Part shown: positions 8,982 to 17,048 of the stretch, in pieces | How positions within the stretch are numbered: position 1 is the stretch's first letter | Layout: each line of letters starts with the position of its first letter | Program-made: the position numbers and the translations under genes | Origin: Pseudomonas vanderleydeniana | Lineage (GTDB): Bacteria; Pseudomonadota; Gammaproteobacteria; Pseudomonadales; Pseudomonadaceae | Direction: 5' to 3' | NCBI RefSeq assembly: GCF_014268755.2 | Contig: NZ_CP077093.1 | Span: 4,204,001-4,268,000 of the forward strand | Length of the DNA stretch: 64,000 nt | The notes under the pieces: generated by a model | What the model saw: only the letters and a program-made list of their open reading frames with translations | Databases searched by the model: none | Told to the model about the DNA's origin: nothing

Positions 8982-9997
8982 GAATGCCTCCTGCGGCTGA
9001 TCAGGATCAGGGCGAACACCGGGGCGCCGATCAGTGCGGTGACCACGCCGACCGGAATCACCTGCCCCGGAATCAGGATGCGCGAGCAGATGTCAGCCAG
9101 CACCAGGAAAAGTGCACCACCCAGCGCACTGGCCGGCAACAGCCGAGCGTGACCGGGCCCCAGCAGCAGGCGCAAGGCATGTGGAATGACCAGCCCGACA
9201 AAACCGATGGCTCCCACGATGGACACCATCACCGCCGTCACCAGCGACACGCCAGTGATCAACAGCAACTGGGTGCGCCGCACCGGGATGCCCAGCGAGG
9301 CCGCCGAGTCGGCACCAAAGGTAAAGGCATCCAGCGCGCGCCGATGCCACAGGCAGACCAGCAGCCCGGCCAACGCCACCGGGACGGCCAGCCACACCGA
9401 TGGCCAACGCACGCCGCTGAGATTGCCCAGCAGCCAGAACAGGATGCCGCGGGCCTGCTCGGCGGTGGCCGACTTGGTTACCAGGAAGGCCGTCAGCGCA
9501 TTGAACAGTTGCGATCCGGCGATACCGGCCAGGATCACCTGGGCATTGTTGCTGCTCGCCCCGGCCGCGCGCGATAGCAGCAGAACCAGGACAAAGGCGC
9601 ACAAGGCCCCGATGAAGGCGCCGCCGGACAGCGATAACGCTGCGCCACCCAGGCCCAGCAGCCCCACCGCCACCGCTCCGCTGGAGGCGCCCGCCGAAAG
9701 GCCGAGCAGGTACGGTTCGGCCAGGGGGTTGCGCAACAGCGCCTGGAGAACCACGCCACAGGTCGCCAGCCCCGCGCCGCAGGCCGCTGCGACCAGGGTG
9801 CGGGTCAGGCGGTAGTTCCAGATGATGCCCGCATCGATCGGCTCGACCGGATAACCGGCCTGCCACAGCTGGTTGGCCAGTACCTGGTAGATCAGGCGTG
9901 GCGACAGGCTGGTCTCACCGATGGCAATCCCCGCCAGCAAGGCCGCGAACAAGGCGACCAGCGCCAAGAGGCTGTAGGGCAGCAGGCGGCTCTTCAC
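8978..9997 (-). CDS. FecCD-family ABC transporter permease
   Basis: 339-residue inner-membrane permease with about ten hydrophobic helices and the FecCD/BtuC signatures AEPYLLGLSAGASSGA and GFVGLVIPHALRLLLG. It forms the pore of the importer with the downstream ATPase and receives substrate from the upstream binding protein. Its ATG overlaps the binding-protein stop by 4 bp. No second permease is present, so the channel is probably a homodimer. Confidence 0.93.
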   Translation of the reverse strand: MKSRLLPYSLLALVALFAALLAGIAIGETSLSPRLIYQVLANQLWQAGYPVEPIDAGIIWNYRLTRTLVAAACGAGLATCGVVLQALLRNPLAEPYLLGLSAGASSGAVAVGLLGLGGAALSLSGGAFIGALCAFVLVLLLSRAAGASSNNAQVILAGIAGSQLFNALTAFLVTKSATAEQARGILFWLLGNLSGVRWPSVWLAVPVALAGLLVCLWHRRALDAFTFGADSAASLGIPVRRTQLLLITGVSLVTAVMVSIVGAIGFVGLVIPHALRLLLGPGHARLLPASALGGALFLVLADICSRILIPGQVIPVGVVTALIGAPVFALILISRRRHS

Positions 9998-11004
9998 TCT
10001 GGCGCCTTACCCGTGGCGATGGCCGTGGACAGGGTTTCCAGCCCGCGGAACAGGCGGATGCCGGCCTGCATGGCATCCGCATCGAGGATCACAATGCGGT
10101 TGTTCTTCACCGCATCCATGTTCCTGGCCACCGGATCATTGCGCAGGAATTCGAGTTTCTTGCGGTAGTCGTCCGCCGGGAAGCGACGACGGTCCATCCG
10201 GGCGATGATCAGCCAGGTCGGATTGGCCTTGGCCAGGGTTTCCCACCCCACGGTCGGCCACTCCTCATGGGACTCGACGACGTTGCGCACACCCAGGGTC
10301 TGCAGCATGAAATCGGCCACGCCCTGGCGACCAGCCACGTAGGGATCGGTCGCCAGGTCGGCACTGGAGAACCAGAACAGCGCACTGGTGCCGGACAGAT
10401 CCTTGCCGGCCAGCTGCCTCTTCGCCTTGTCCAGGCGGGCCTGCAGGTCGGCATTGAGCGCGACACCACGATCCTGCACGTCGAAAATCGTCGCCAACTG
10501 GCTGATGCTCTTGTAGATGCTGTCGACCTTGAACGGCTGCAACCGGGTGCCATCGGCGCCGACCAGGTTGTCCTTGCCTTCGCAGTCCGAAGGCAGCAGA
10601 TAGGTCGGGATCTTCAGTTCGCTGAATTGCTCACGGGTACCGACCGAGCCCTGCGGCCCGACCATCCATTCGAACTGTACCGCCACCAGTTGCGGCCGCT
10701 TGCCCACCACGGCCTCGAAGCTCGGGTCGTTGTCGGCCAGGCGCTCGACCTTGTCGTTCTGCGCCTGGAACTCGGGCAACACGTTGTTGAACCACAGCGA
10801 GGTGCCGACCAGCTTGTCACCCAGGCCCAGCGCATAAAGCATTTCGGTGCCGGCCTGGCCGATGGTGACCGCACGCTCGGGCGCCTGGGCGAAGGTCTGC
10901 GGCAGGCCACAGTTTTCCACGGTCAGCGGGTACTGGGTGGCAGCGGCCTGGGCCAGGCCGGTGAGGCTGAGGCCGGCGAGCAAGGTGGCGAAGCGAGGCA
11001 GCAT
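9994..11004 (-). CDS. periplasmic substrate-binding protein of the riboswitch-controlled ABC transporter
   Basis: 336 residues. A Sec signal peptide (MLPRFATLLAGLSLTGLAQA) is followed by a class III periplasmic-binding fold (BtuF/FepB type), visible in PERAVTIGQAGTEMLYALGL and later NPTWLII. I start at ATG 11004, which has AGGAG 10 bp upstream, not at the in-frame ATG 42 bp earlier. First gene of the three-gene operon, about 130 nt after the cobalamin riboswitch. Corrinoid uptake is inferred from that element; no TonB-dependent BtuB gene is adjacent. Confidence 0.9.
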   Translation of the reverse strand: MLPRFATLLAGLSLTGLAQAAATQYPLTVENCGLPQTFAQAPERAVTIGQAGTEMLYALGLGDKLVGTSLWFNNVLPEFQAQNDKVERLADNDPSFEAVVGKRPQLVAVQFEWMVGPQGSVGTREQFSELKIPTYLLPSDCEGKDNLVGADGTRLQPFKVDSIYKSISQLATIFDVQDRGVALNADLQARLDKAKRQLAGKDLSGTSALFWFSSADLATDPYVAGRQGVADFMLQTLGVRNVVESHEEWPTVGWETLAKANPTWLIIARMDRRRFPADDYRKKLEFLRNDPVARNMDAVKNNRIVILDADAMQAGIRLFRGLETLSTAIATGKAPE

Positions 11005-11062
11005 GGTGGGCGATCTCCTGTCGGGCAGTACACGAAGTGGACGCATGGACAGGCATCGCCAC

Positions 11063-11079
11063 CCTGGCGTGATGCCAGG
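11063..11079 (-). promoter_or_regulatory. hairpin between riboswitch and first start codon
   Basis: Inverted repeat CCTGGC / GCCAGG around a 5-nt loop in the leader between the aptamer and ATG 11004. It may be part of the riboswitch expression platform. There is no U tract, so translational rather than transcriptional control would be expected. Confidence 0.4.
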
Positions 11080-11131
11080 CGTAGCCCTTTACAGGGGAGA
11101 TGGCCATCCCGGACACCCCGCCGGTTGGTGA

Positions 11132-11315
11132 ATGTAGGCCGGCAGGTCTCCTGACTGGTGCGTCCTGGCCCGCCTCCGGCCTTCCCGAATCGCAGGGATC
11201 CAGTGGCATCGTTGGAGTGGGCTCGGCACCTACAGTTGCGGGGGCAGTTCCGTTTGGTCCGCCATGATCGGCGGCCCGGGATTCCCTATTATTTCCGAGT
11301 GGAAACCGGCGGTCG
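11132..11315 (-). ncRNA. cobalamin riboswitch
   Basis: On the minus strand the leader carries the B12-box AGTCAGGAGACCTGCC (11143-11158), the conserved core CTGCCCCCGCAACTGTAGGT, and upstream AATAGGGAAT plus GGTTTCC elements of the adenosylcobalamin aptamer, in the correct order and spacing. It precedes the three-gene ABC transporter operon and is expected to reduce its expression when cobalamin is plentiful. Confidence 0.95.
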
Positions 11316-11581
11316 GCATGGTAGAGCATCGGCTCGCAATTGGGAACGCATCAAGAACAGCTCTCATTTTCTGAAAACCCATCTCGGCGCTTTCTGAAAC
11401 GCCAATTTCTCGACTCGTTCGAGAATAATTGCAGCCATCTAAAGGATTTTTCCTACATATTTCCCGTTGATTCAGCGCTCCTCGACGCCTAATCTTTCCG
11501 TGTTGCTGCCAATTCAGCAACCGGGCTTGGACACCCGAATTTGGAAACAAGCGCACATCGCCGCGTTCGCGGTATTCTTGT

Positions 11582-11657
11582 GCTCGCTTTATGGCGAGCT
11601 GTGCGCGGGACACCTGTGATGGGTGTGCCGGGTTCTTGTTTCCCCGGTTGTCCAACC
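11582..11657 (+). other. structured leader upstream of the DUF6124 gene
   Basis: The 340-bp stretch 11400-11736 has no gene I can support. Its second half folds locally into consecutive hairpins: GCTCGC / GCGAGC (11582-11599), ACACC / GGTGT (about 11610-11626) and GGTT / AACC (11646-11657). It ends 80 bp before the DUF6124 start. This may be a 5' leader or small RNA; I cannot name a known RNA family. Confidence 0.4.
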
Positions 11658-11736
11658 TGCGTACGGTTCGCCACCCTTTCGCTTGGACACGAAAGATGGC
11701 GGGCATTCTCAGTTGCTCTGAAACAAGGATTGAGCG

Positions 11737-12141
11737 ATGACCAAGAAAATCACCCCAGACCCACCGCCCTGCCGCACTTCGAGTCCCACTGAAAAGAGCG
11801 ACTTCCTGCGCAACGCCATGTACAGCGCCCTGGACCAGATCAACTCGGAGCCACCGCCGCCCGAGCCACTCGATGCCTTCGCCACAACTGCCTTCAACAT
11901 CACCAGCGACTCCGCCGGCAAGCCCGCGCTCTTTGCCATTCAACCCGGCGTCACCGCCAAGGTCGCCTTGGCCCGGGTATCGGACCTGCTCAAAAGCGCC
12001 GAATTGAACGCCGACGAAATCGGCCCGCACCTCGACGGCATTGACCGTGAGTTGTTCAGAGGGATGCTGCAATCGCTGGAGTTGTCGCGGGCGATCGTGG
12101 ACTCGCTGCTGGCAGCGACAGCGTTGCCCGCTTGCACCTGA
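11737..12141 (+). CDS. DUF6124 (DUF3077-like) protein
   Basis: 134-residue cytoplasmic protein. It begins MTKKITPDPP and has a proline-rich centre (EPPPPEPLDAFA), followed by a helical C-terminal domain (VTAKVALARVSDLLKSAE, then FRGMLQSLELSRAIVDSLLA). This layout is typical of the multi-copy Pseudomonas DUF6124/DUF3077 family, whose function is unknown. An AAGGAT ribosome-binding site precedes the ATG. The long structured leader is notable. Confidence 0.83.
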   Translation: MTKKITPDPPPCRTSSPTEKSDFLRNAMYSALDQINSEPPPPEPLDAFATTAFNITSDSAGKPALFAIQPGVTAKVALARVSDLLKSAELNADEIGPHLDGIDRELFRGMLQSLELSRAIVDSLLAATALPACT

Positions 12142-12193
12142 CTAAATGACATACCAGCAGTCGTCTACAGAAGTAGCGACTGGCGCTGACAAT

Positions 12194-12300
12194 GATCGTT
12201 CCCACGCTCCGCGTGGGAATGTCTCCGAGGACGCTCAGCGTCCGCCCTGGTGACGCTAAGCGTCACGTGCTGCATTCCCACGCAGAGCGTGGGAACGATC
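12194..12300. repeat. 107-bp nested palindromic repeat, copy 1
   Basis: Starts GATCGTTCCCACGCTCCGCG and ends with its near reverse complement. Internal inverted repeats GACGCTCAGCGTC and GACGCTAAGCGTC lie within. It differs from copy 2 at only about three positions. A REP-like element typical of Pseudomonas intergenic DNA, able to form a cruciform or multi-hairpin RNA. Confidence 0.85.
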
Positions 12301-12463
12301 TGATGCGGAGCGTGGGAGCGATCGGAAGTCCGCTGCCCGGTGCTGGGAGCCCACAGCAAGTGCTCGGCGGTGGCGCCCATCGAGAGGTTGCCGGTTTCGG
12401 CATAGGCCTGGGAGCGACTGGCGCTGGCTCTGAAAATGACTCGCGGGCGCTAGCTGGAACAAC
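12301..12463. other. spacer between the two 107-bp repeats
   Basis: 163 bp flanked by near-identical palindromes. It starts with a partial extra repeat end (GCGGAGCGTGGGAGCGATC). Read on the minus strand, part of it gives an open stretch containing YAETGNLSMGATAEHLLWA without a proper start; it may be a fragment of a former gene. Not assigned. Confidence 0.35.
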
Positions 12464-12570
12464 GATCGTTCCCACGCTCCGCGTGGGAATGCCTCCGAGG
12501 ACGCTCAGCGTCCGCCCTGGTGACGCAGAGCGTCACGTGCTGCATTCCCACGCAGAGCGTGGGAACGATC
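12464..12570. repeat. 107-bp nested palindromic repeat, copy 2
   Basis: Second copy of the element at 12194. It is followed to about 12617 by two partial outer arms (AGCGTGGGAGCGATC and GGGCGTGGGAACGATC), suggesting repeated partial duplication. It lies just downstream of the DUF3144 gene, so it may act as a transcription end or mRNA-stabilising structure for it. Confidence 0.85.
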
Positions 12571-12634
12571 TGATGAGGAGCGTGGGAGCGATCTGATGCG
12601 GGGCGTGGGAACGATCGGAAACCGGTACGCTGAA

Positions 12635-12931
12635 TCAGTCCTGCTTCGCCCCCATGTACAGGTCGAAGTTCTTGATGTGATCGTCAAGGTTGTCCTCGAG
12701 CATCAGCCGATACTGATCACAGAAATACTTCAGCATCGCCTCACGCGCCTGGGCCATTTCTTCGCCGGACTTGAAACCGCGCGCACTGACCCAGGCATTG
12801 AATCGGGTGGTGCCGAACATCATCGAAGCATTGACCTTGCCGAAGTTCTCGACCTGCTTGAGCTGTTCGTTGGACAGGTTGATGTGCTCGTCCGCACGGT
12901 CGTAGAACGATTCGTCGATGGTTTCTGACAT
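12635..12931 (-). CDS. DUF3144 protein
   Basis: 98 residues with no signal peptide. The sequence SFYDRADEHINLSNEQ, then VNASMMFGTTRFNAWV and MLKYFCDQYRLMLEDNLDDH, is the DUF3144 signature. The family consists of small acidic cytoplasmic proteins of unknown function, frequent in Pseudomonas. It stands alone, with the palindromic repeats downstream and cynR upstream in the same orientation. Confidence 0.88.
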   Translation of the reverse strand: MSETIDESFYDRADEHINLSNEQLKQVENFGKVNASMMFGTTRFNAWVSARGFKSGEEMAQAREAMLKYFCDQYRLMLEDNLDDHIKNFDLYMGAKQD

Positions 12932-12997
12932 GGCAGGCTATCTCTGGATGAAAAACGCTGTATGGGACCAGCCTTCCCGCCTTCTGTCCAGAACCGT

Positions 12998-13885
12998 TCA
13001 ACTTGCCAGCCGATCGGCGACCTCCCGGGCCACTTCGATGAAGGCACGTGCCGCCGCACTCTGGTAGCCACCCTTGCGCTGCATGAGTACCGCCGTGCGC
13101 TGCAGGCGCAGCGGCTGCAGTTCGATCGCCACCAGATCCGGGTGCGCCAGGGTAATGGCCGCAGGCAGCAAGGTCGACAGCCCGGTCCGACGCACCATCT
13201 CGATCACCGCACCAATGGCGTTGGCCTCCATCTGTACACGCGGATGAATGCCGTGCTGATGGCAATAACGATCGATCTGCTCACGGGTCGCGAACTCGGC
13301 ACTGAGCAGCACCAGCGATTCGGCACTCAGCGCCTCCAGCCCCAGGGTGCGCTGCCCGGCCAGCGGGTGTCTGGCGTTGACCACCAGGGCCAGCGTTTCA
13401 ACCAGCAGCGGCTCGGCCTCGATATCCTGGGCATGCACTTCCTCAAAGGCGATACCCACCTCCAGTTGATCGGCCAGCAACTGTTCCTCCATGGACTCCT
13501 GGGCGATCTCGCGCATGTTCAGGGTGATGTTCGGATAGCGCTGGTGGAAGGCCTCGACCAATGGCCCAACCAGGTAGGTGGTGAACGTCGGCGTCACCGC
13601 CACCCGCAGTGACCCTCGGCTCAGGTCACCCACATCATGCAGGGCACGCCTGGCCTCTTCCAGCTCCTGCTGGGCCCGGCGGGCGTAGCGCAGGTACACC
13701 TCGCCGCTATCGGTCAGCCGCGTGGAACGTCCGGAGCGGTCGAACAATTGCACACCCAGGCCATCCTCCAGTTGCCGCACCTGCTGCGACAACGCGGGCT
13801 GGGATACGTACAGGGCCGCTGCCGCCCGGGTGAAACTGCCGTGTTGCGCCACGGCGAGAAAGTACTGGATGTGCCGGGCAAGCAT
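12998..13885 (-). CDS. cynR: LysR-family activator of the cyanate operon
   Basis: 295 residues. The [23 protein letters not shown] and effector domain match CynR. It is divergent from cynT-cynS, as in the E. coli cyn operon. The start at 13885 places the HTH at the very N-terminus. CynR binds the shared intergenic region and activates cynTS when cyanate is present; an inverted repeat there fits a LysR site. Confidence 0.93.
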   Translation of the reverse strand: MLARHIQYFLAVAQHGSFTRAAAALYVSQPALSQQVRQLEDGLGVQLFDRSGRSTRLTDSGEVYLRYARRAQQELEEARRALHDVGDLSRGSLRVAVTPTFTTYLVGPLVEAFHQRYPNITLNMREIAQESMEEQLLADQLEVGIAFEEVHAQDIEAEPLLVETLALVVNARHPLAGQRTLGLEALSAESLVLLSAEFATREQIDRYCHQHGIHPRVQMEANAIGAVIEMVRRTGLSTLLPAAITLAHPDLVAIELQPLRLQRTAVLMQRKGGYQSAAARAFIEVAREVADRLAS

Positions 13886-13895
13886 CGCCTCACTC

Positions 13896-13944
13896 CATAA
13901 GATTATCTGATGCACTCCATCATAAATGAGACTTTTATCTTATG
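13896..13944. promoter_or_regulatory. candidate CynR operator
   Basis: Between cynR and cynT, a perfect inverted repeat TGATG-CACTC-CATCA (13908-13922) is nested in a wider one with 8-bp arms, CATAAGAT (13896-13903) and ATCTTATG (13937-13944). The inner palindrome has the size of a LysR recognition site. Binding is inferred. Confidence 0.55.
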
Positions 13945-13997
13945 TCATGCGCTGCGTAACCTCTGCTCCATCGCAATGCGAACCAGAGGAATCAGCC

Positions 13998-14639
13998 ATG
14001 AAAGACATCATCGAAGGTTTTCTGAAATTTCAGCGTGACGCCTTTCCCGAACGCATCAAGCTGTTCAAGGACCTGGCCAACCAGCAGAGCCCGCGGGCGC
14101 TGTTCATCTCCTGCTCCGACAGCCGCCTGGTCCCCGAGCTGGTCACGCAACGCGAACCGGGCGACCTGTTCGTCATTCGCAACGCCGGCAACATCGTACC
14201 GTCCTACGGCCCCGAACCAGGCGGTGTGTCGGCCTCGGTGGAATACGCCGTCGCCGCCCTGCAGGTGTCGGACATCGTCATCTGCGGGCACTCCGATTGC
14301 GGCGCCATGACCGCCATCGCCACCTGCAAATGCCTGGACCACATGCCCGCCGTGGCCGGCTGGTTGCGCTACGCCGACTCGGCACGGGTGGTCAACGAAG
14401 CCCGCCAGCATGCCGACCAACCGGCCAAGGTCGATGCGATGGTCCGTGAAAACGTGATCGCCCAACTGGCCAATATCCAGACGCACCCCTCGGTACGCCT
14501 GGCCCTCCAGGAAGGTCGCGTGACCCTGCATGGCTGGGTCTACGACATCGAGAGCGGCCGGATCGACGCGTTCGATGGCAGCAGCGGCCGGTTCGTGTCG
14601 CTGGTGGACCACCCGGATGCCCGCGCCGTTTCCCATTGA
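13998..14639 (+). CDS. cynT: beta-carbonic anhydrase of the cyanate operon
   Basis: 213 residues. It supplies bicarbonate for cyanase by hydrating CO2 and prevents bicarbonate depletion during cyanate breakdown. The zinc ligands Cys39, His98 and Cys101 and the Asp41-Arg43 dyad (CSDSR) are at the same positions as in E. coli CynT. The ATG at 13998 is preceded by AGAGGAATC. First gene of the unit; cynS follows after 43 bp. Confidence 0.95.
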   Translation: MKDIIEGFLKFQRDAFPERIKLFKDLANQQSPRALFISCSDSRLVPELVTQREPGDLFVIRNAGNIVPSYGPEPGGVSASVEYAVAALQVSDIVICGHSDCGAMTAIATCKCLDHMPAVAGWLRYADSARVVNEARQHADQPAKVDAMVRENVIAQLANIQTHPSVRLALQEGRVTLHGWVYDIESGRIDAFDGSSGRFVSLVDHPDARAVSH

Positions 14640-14682
14640 ACCGCAATCACCGAATACTTTTTTCAACCAAGGAGACAACACC

Positions 14683-15153
14683 ATGATCCAGTCGCAAATC
14701 AGTCAGAACGCCCGTCTTGCCCTGAGCGAAGTCATTCTCCTGGCCAAGGCCCGCAAGGACCTCTCGTTCGCCCAGATCACCGAGGGCACCGGCCTGTCCG
14801 AAGCCTTCGTCACGGCCGCGTTGCTCGGCCAGCATGCCCTGCCGCTTGCTGCTGCCCAGGTGGTGGCCGACAAGCTGGGCCTGGACGCCGACGCTGTCCT
14901 GCTGCTGCAGAGCATTCCGCTGCGCGGCAGCATCGAGAATCGCGTGCCGACCGACCCGACCATCTACCGTTTCTACGAGATGCTGCAGGTCTACGGCACC
15001 ACGCTGAAGGCACTGGTCCACGAGAAGTTCGGTGACGGCATCATCAGCGCCATCAACTTCAAGCTGGACATCAAGAAAGTCGAGGATCCGGAAGGCGGCT
15101 CGCGCGCCGTGATCACCCTGGACGGCAAGTACCTGCCGACCAAGCCGTTCTGA
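14683..15153 (+). CDS. cynS: cyanate hydratase (cyanase)
   Basis: 156 residues, the exact family length. It converts cyanate and bicarbonate to ammonia and CO2 as a homodecamer. The catalytic residues Arg96, Glu99 and Ser122 are all present. A strong AAGGAGA ribosome-binding site lies 10 bp upstream of ATG 14683. Cotranscribed with cynT. No cynX permease is adjacent, though a CynX/NimT-type carrier occurs at 57970. Confidence 0.97.
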   Translation: MIQSQISQNARLALSEVILLAKARKDLSFAQITEGTGLSEAFVTAALLGQHALPLAAAQVVADKLGLDADAVLLLQSIPLRGSIENRVPTDPTIYRFYEMLQVYGTTLKALVHEKFGDGIISAINFKLDIKKVEDPEGGSRAVITLDGKYLPTKPF

Positions 15154-15201
15154 TCCGCCGCTGAAACGGTCCGGCTGCCGCTATGGCGCCGGACCCGGCA
15201 G

Positions 15202-16005
15202 TCAGTATTGCGCAACAGTCCCTTGCAGAACGGTCTCCACCCGCCCACTCAAGATCACCCCGCCACTGCCATCCCACTGCACGCTGACCGTGCCACCGTC
15301 GCACTGCACCTGGACGCGCTCGTCCAGCAGGCCACGGCGAATGCCGCCGACCACCGCGCCACAGCAGCACGAACCCGAGCCCTGGGCGATGCCGCCACCA
15401 CGCTCCCAGATGCGCAGGCGGATATGACTGCGGTCGATGACCTGGACAAAATGCACGTTGGTCTTTTTCGGAAACAACGGATCGGTTTCGATCCTCGGCC
15501 CCCACTCGGCCACATCGATAACTGAAAGATCGTCGACGAAGAAGGTGCAATGAGGATTGCCCATGCTGCAGGCCACCGGGCTGCCGGCGATAGGCAGGTT
15601 CAGGGTGTCCATCGCCTCGGCCAGAGGAACGCTCTGCCAGTCCAGCGATGGTTTGCCCATGTCCACCGAGATAGCCCCACCCTCCTCGCGCACGCAGGTC
15701 AGCAGTCCACGATTGCTCCTGAGCACCACCGACGAGCTGCCGGCCTCGCGCATCAGCGTATCGGCCACGCCCCGGGTGGCGCTGCCGCAGGTGTCGAGGG
15801 GTGAACCATCGGGGTTCCAGAACACCACGCGGGCGGCTGCATCCTCACAGTCGAGCACCACCGCCAGTTGATTGAAACCTATGCCGCGATTGCGGTCGCC
15901 CAGGCGCCGAGCCACCGCACTGGTGATCGGATCAGTTTGGCCACGGCGGTCGATGATGACAAAATCGTCGCCATGGGCATGCATCTTCACAAAGCTGAGG
16001 GTCAT
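15202..16005 (-). CDS. diaminopimelate epimerase-like protein (DapF family)
   Basis: 267 residues with the two-fold DapF fold. The two cysteine regions are recognisable: CGSATRG (Cys73) and GSGSCCCGAVV (Cys213-215), with GNPHCTFFV in between. Both differ from the canonical DapF motifs (GNGARC, and ACGTGA), so it may act on another amino acid or be an isomerase of the wider PhzF/proline-racemase superfamily. The start at 16005 has GGAG upstream. It is not near lysine genes; ptrR is the next gene upstream on the same strand. Confidence 0.8.
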   Translation of the reverse strand: MTLSFVKMHAHGDDFVIIDRRGQTDPITSAVARRLGDRNRGIGFNQLAVVLDCEDAAARVVFWNPDGSPLDTCGSATRGVADTLMREAGSSSVVLRSNRGLLTCVREEGGAISVDMGKPSLDWQSVPLAEAMDTLNLPIAGSPVACSMGNPHCTFFVDDLSVIDVAEWGPRIETDPLFPKKTNVHFVQVIDRSHIRLRIWERGGGIAQGSGSCCCGAVVGGIRRGLLDERVQVQCDGGTVSVQWDGSGGVILSGRVETVLQGTVAQY

Positions 16006-16062
16006 GCGCGCTCCTGTCGGCACTCGGCAAACGTCAAGCATAAGGGGATGGTGATCAGGCCG

Positions 16063-16959
16063 TCACTCTGCGGGGCTGCGGTTCGCCTGAACCTGGTCTT
16101 CGAGCAGTTGCACGAACACCGACAGGTTCTGCGACACCGTACCGCGACGCCAGATCAGCCAGGTCTGCAGGTAACGGAAATCCGGCGACATCGGCCAGAC
16201 GCTGACGGTGCTGCAGCCCGGCATGCTCTCGAGCATGCTGCGCGGCATCATCGCCAGTCCGGCACCGGCGCTGACGCAGGCCAGCATGCCGTGGTACGAC
16301 TCCATCTCGAAGATCTTGCCGGGCACCGCCGCATCGTGACTGAACCAGCTTTCGAAGTGGTGGCGGTACGAGCAGTTGGCCCGGAACGCATAGATGCTCT
16401 CGCCGTTCACATCGGCACCGCGGGTGATCGGCGCATGCTGCAGCGGTGCGATGATCACCATCTCCTCATCGAACACCGGCACGCCTTCCAGGGTCGGATG
16501 CAGGATCGGGCCGTCGACGAACGCCGCCACCAGTCGCCCGGACAGTACCCCTTCGATCATGGTCCCGGAGGGACCGGTGGACAGATCCAGCTCGACCTTG
16601 GCGTATTGCTGGTTGTAGGCCGCCAGCACAGCCGGGATGCGCACGGCCGCCGTGCTCTCCAGCGAACCGAGGGCGAACGGGCCCTGGGGCTCTTCCCCGG
16701 AGACGGTCAGGCGGGCTTCGGCCACCAGGTCGAGGATGCGCCGGGCGTAGTCCAGGAAGCTCCACCCTGCCGGGGAGAGGCGCAGTCGGCTCTTCTCGCG
16801 GATGAACAGCTCCACCCCGAGATCCTGCTCCAATTGCTTGATGCGGGTGGTCAGGTTCGACGGCACCCGGTGAATGAGTTGCGCAGCAGCACTGATGCTG
16901 CCCTGCTCGGCAACGGCCTTGAAGATTTCCAGCTGGACCAGATCCACGTCATTCTCCAA
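16063..16959 (-). CDS. ptrR: LysR regulator of the succinate-semialdehyde dehydrogenase gene (PtrR type)
   Basis: 298 residues with [23 protein letters not shown] and a typical effector domain. It is divergent from sad with about 90 bp between starts, the arrangement of the ptrR-sad (yneJ-yneI) pair of enterobacteria and pseudomonads, where PtrR controls use of putrescine via GABA. The assignment rests mainly on context. Confidence 0.82.
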   Translation of the reverse strand: MENDVDLVQLEIFKAVAEQGSISAAAQLIHRVPSNLTTRIKQLEQDLGVELFIREKSRLRLSPAGWSFLDYARRILDLVAEARLTVSGEEPQGPFALGSLESTAAVRIPAVLAAYNQQYAKVELDLSTGPSGTMIEGVLSGRLVAAFVDGPILHPTLEGVPVFDEEMVIIAPLQHAPITRGADVNGESIYAFRANCSYRHHFESWFSHDAAVPGKIFEMESYHGMLACVSAGAGLAMMPRSMLESMPGCSTVSVWPMSPDFRYLQTWLIWRRGTVSQNLSVFVQLLEDQVQANRSPAE

Positions 16960-17048
16960 TCGTGAATGAATGGCTCAGTATTATTCAGTTTCCATAAAAA
17001 CAACAGCGCCGTAATCTGGCTCCATAACCCACCCAGCAGGACGGTGCC

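Noticed and set aside
12192..12596. Open frame with an internally repeated peptide across the two 107-bp palindromes
   Set aside because: The repetition in the peptide merely reflects the DNA repeats; no ribosome-binding site and no similarity.
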